From Defluviicoccus sp. (GTDB lineage: Bacteria; Pseudomonadota; Alphaproteobacteria; MPNO01), in NCBI GenBank assembly GCA_028820945.1, contig JAPPHW010000048.1:1-6534 (forward strand): a stretch of 6,534 nt of DNA, read 5' to 3'. Made by a program: the position numbers and the translations under genes. Shown here in pieces: positions 5,678 through 6,534 of this stretch. How positions within the stretch are numbered: the first letter of the stretch is position 1; each line of letters starts with the position of its first letter. The notes under the pieces were generated by a model. It had not been told where the DNA came from. It did not search any database and saw only the letters and a program-made list of their open reading frames with translations.

Positions 5678-6286
5678 TTGAAAATCGGACTCACCGGTCG
5701 ACACATGGAATTGGGTGAGCGGCTTCGCCGCCATGTCGAAGCCCGCCTCAACGACGGTGTCGCCAAGTATTTCGACCACGCGCTGGACTCGCACGTGGTC
5801 TTCGAGCCGGAAGGGCCGCTGGTCAGGGCGGACATCTCGGTCCACGTCGGACGGGGCATCCAGGTTCAGGGGCACGGCGCGGCGGAAGACGCGCAGAACG
5901 CCTTCGACCTCGCCATGGAGAGGATCGCGAAGCGGCTGCGGCGCAACAAGCGCCGGCTGCGCGACCACCATCGCAAATCGGGATCGGCCCGGCGGGAGGA
6001 AGCGCTCACCGCGCAGCATGTCATCCTGGCCGACCCGGGGGAACGGCCGGACGACGAGACGGAGGGCGACGGTCCTCTGGTCATCGCGGAGACGGTCGCG
6101 GAAATCGAGTCGATGACGGTGGGCGAAGCCGTCATGCGCATCGATCTCGCGACGCAGCCGGTCGTGGTCTTCCGCAACGCCGCCCATGGCGGGCTCAACG
6201 TGATCTATCGCCGCGGCGACGGAAATCTCGGCTGGCTCGACCCAGCCGGGGCGGAGGGGGCCGAAGCCGGTCCGCGGAGCGGCTAG
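5678..6286 (+). CDS. hpf: Ribosome hibernation promoting factor, long form (HPF)
   Basis: This 202-aa protein binds the 30S decoding region and, in the long form, dimerises 70S ribosomes into inactive 100S particles in slow or stationary growth. The N-terminal domain (1-100) begins KIGLTGRHMELGERLRRHVE and ends in a very basic helix (KRLRRNKRRLRDHHRK, 85-100). A charged linker (about 100-133) leads to the C-terminal dimerisation domain (134-189), with VGEAVMRIDL and PVVVFRNAAHGGLNVIYRR, the hallmark of long HPF. The start is TTG 5678: an in-frame TGA lies at 5660-5662, and the next ATG (5705, residue 10) would remove the first beta strand. From the TTG the alignment to E. coli HPF (MQLNITGNNVEI) is position by position. 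Initiation probably depends on the mini-ORF just upstream. ptsN follows after one base, implying cotranscription. Confidence 0.93.
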   Translation: MKIGLTGRHMELGERLRRHVEARLNDGVAKYFDHALDSHVVFEPEGPLVRADISVHVGRGIQVQGHGAAEDAQNAFDLAMERIAKRLRRNKRRLRDHHRKSGSARREEALTAQHVILADPGERPDDETEGDGPLVIAETVAEIESMTVGEAVMRIDLATQPVVVFRNAAHGGLNVIYRRGDGNLGWLDPAGAEGAEAGPRSG

Positions 6287-6287
6287 G

Positions 6288-6534
6288 ATGGAAATCGGCG
6301 ACCTGCTGACCAGCGACGGGGTGTTCGACCGCCTGCCTGCCGCGAGCAAGAAGCAGGTGATCCAGGAAATCTCCCGGCGAGCGGCGGAGATGACCGGGCT
6401 GGACGAACGCACGGTGTTCAGCGTCCTGCTGGAGCGCGAGCGTCTGGGGACCACCGGCGTCGGCGAAGGAGTCGCCATCCCGCACGGCAAGATCGCCGAT
6501 CTCGACGGGCTCTGCGGCCTGTTCGTCCGGCTCG
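6288..6534 (+). CDS. ptsN: PTS IIA-like nitrogen regulatory protein PtsN (EIIA-Ntr), N-terminal part
   Basis: Eighty-two codons are present before the window ends; the family is usually about 150 aa. PtsN receives phosphate from NPr in the PtsP-NPr-EIIA-Ntr chain and regulates partners, such as potassium transport proteins and sensor kinases, according to its phosphorylation state. The start region EIGDLLTSDGVFDRLPAASKKQ, the helix with ISRRAAEMTGLDERTVFSVLLERE (28-51) and the motif GVGEGVAIPHGK (57-68), with the phosphoacceptor His66, are diagnostic. ATG 6288 has GGAG (6276-6279) eight bases upstream and begins one base after the hpf stop TAG 6284-6286. In many Proteobacteria ptsN lies next to rpoN and hpf; here it keeps hpf but rpoN is not in the locus. 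Confidence 0.93.
   Translation, partial: MEIGDLLTSDGVFDRLPAASKKQVIQEISRRAAEMTGLDERTVFSVLLERERLGTTGVGEGVAIPHGKIADLDGLCGLFVRL

Noticed and set aside
4444..5859. Minus-strand open frame of about 470 codons opposite lptA, lptB and the start of hpf
   Set aside because: No family pattern, composition typical of antisense frames at high GC, and it overlaps well-identified genes throughout.

Overview
The window is an ordinary, compact piece of a bacterial chromosome, roughly two-thirds G+C by eye. The gene order rnd, kdsD, lptC, lptA, lptB, hpf, ptsN, with a separate uppP plus NDUFA9-like gene pair and a tRNA-Leu, is characteristic of Alphaproteobacteria. I cannot place it more precisely. It is a Gram-negative with an outer membrane that needs Kdo and LPS transport. 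I see no mobile element, CRISPR array, phage gene or foreign-looking base composition.

Layout. At 2-244 is the 3' end of uppP (undecaprenyl pyrophosphate phosphatase), convergent with a minus-strand NAD(P)-binding SDR protein of the complex I NDUFA9 type (246-1190); one base separates the two stop codons. The SDR gene has a good sigma70-like promoter at 1213-1241. Then all genes read plus: tRNA-Leu(CAG) at 1340-1426, a short RNase D (1483-2094), and the envelope operon kdsD-lptC-lptA-lptB (2206-5436), with 11 bp between kdsD and lptC and 4-bp stop/start overlaps at the next two junctions. A 241-bp gap (5437-5677) follows. Last come long-form hpf (5678-6286) and the 5' part of ptsN (6288 onward, cut by the window end).

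How the genes work together. KdsD makes arabinose 5-phosphate, the first dedicated precursor of Kdo in the LPS inner core. LptB is the cytoplasmic ATPase, LptC the membrane-anchored periplasmic receptor and LptA the periplasmic bridge of the LPS transporter. UppP recycles the lipid carrier used for wall and polysaccharide synthesis. HPF hibernates ribosomes, and PtsN (EIIA-Ntr) is the output protein of the nitrogen-related phosphotransferase chain.

What stands out: (1) rpoN (sigma54), usually between lptB and hpf in this neighbourhood, is absent and its place holds a non-coding region; (2) that region carries a 9-bp inverted repeat, a promoter-like sequence, small hairpins and a four-codon mini-ORF whose Shine-Dalgarno fits it better than the TTG start of hpf four bases further on; (3) LptA appears to contain two tandem OstA units instead of one; (4) the tRNA gene lies just upstream of the gene for an RNA 3'-end exonuclease. 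I did not find a wholly new system.
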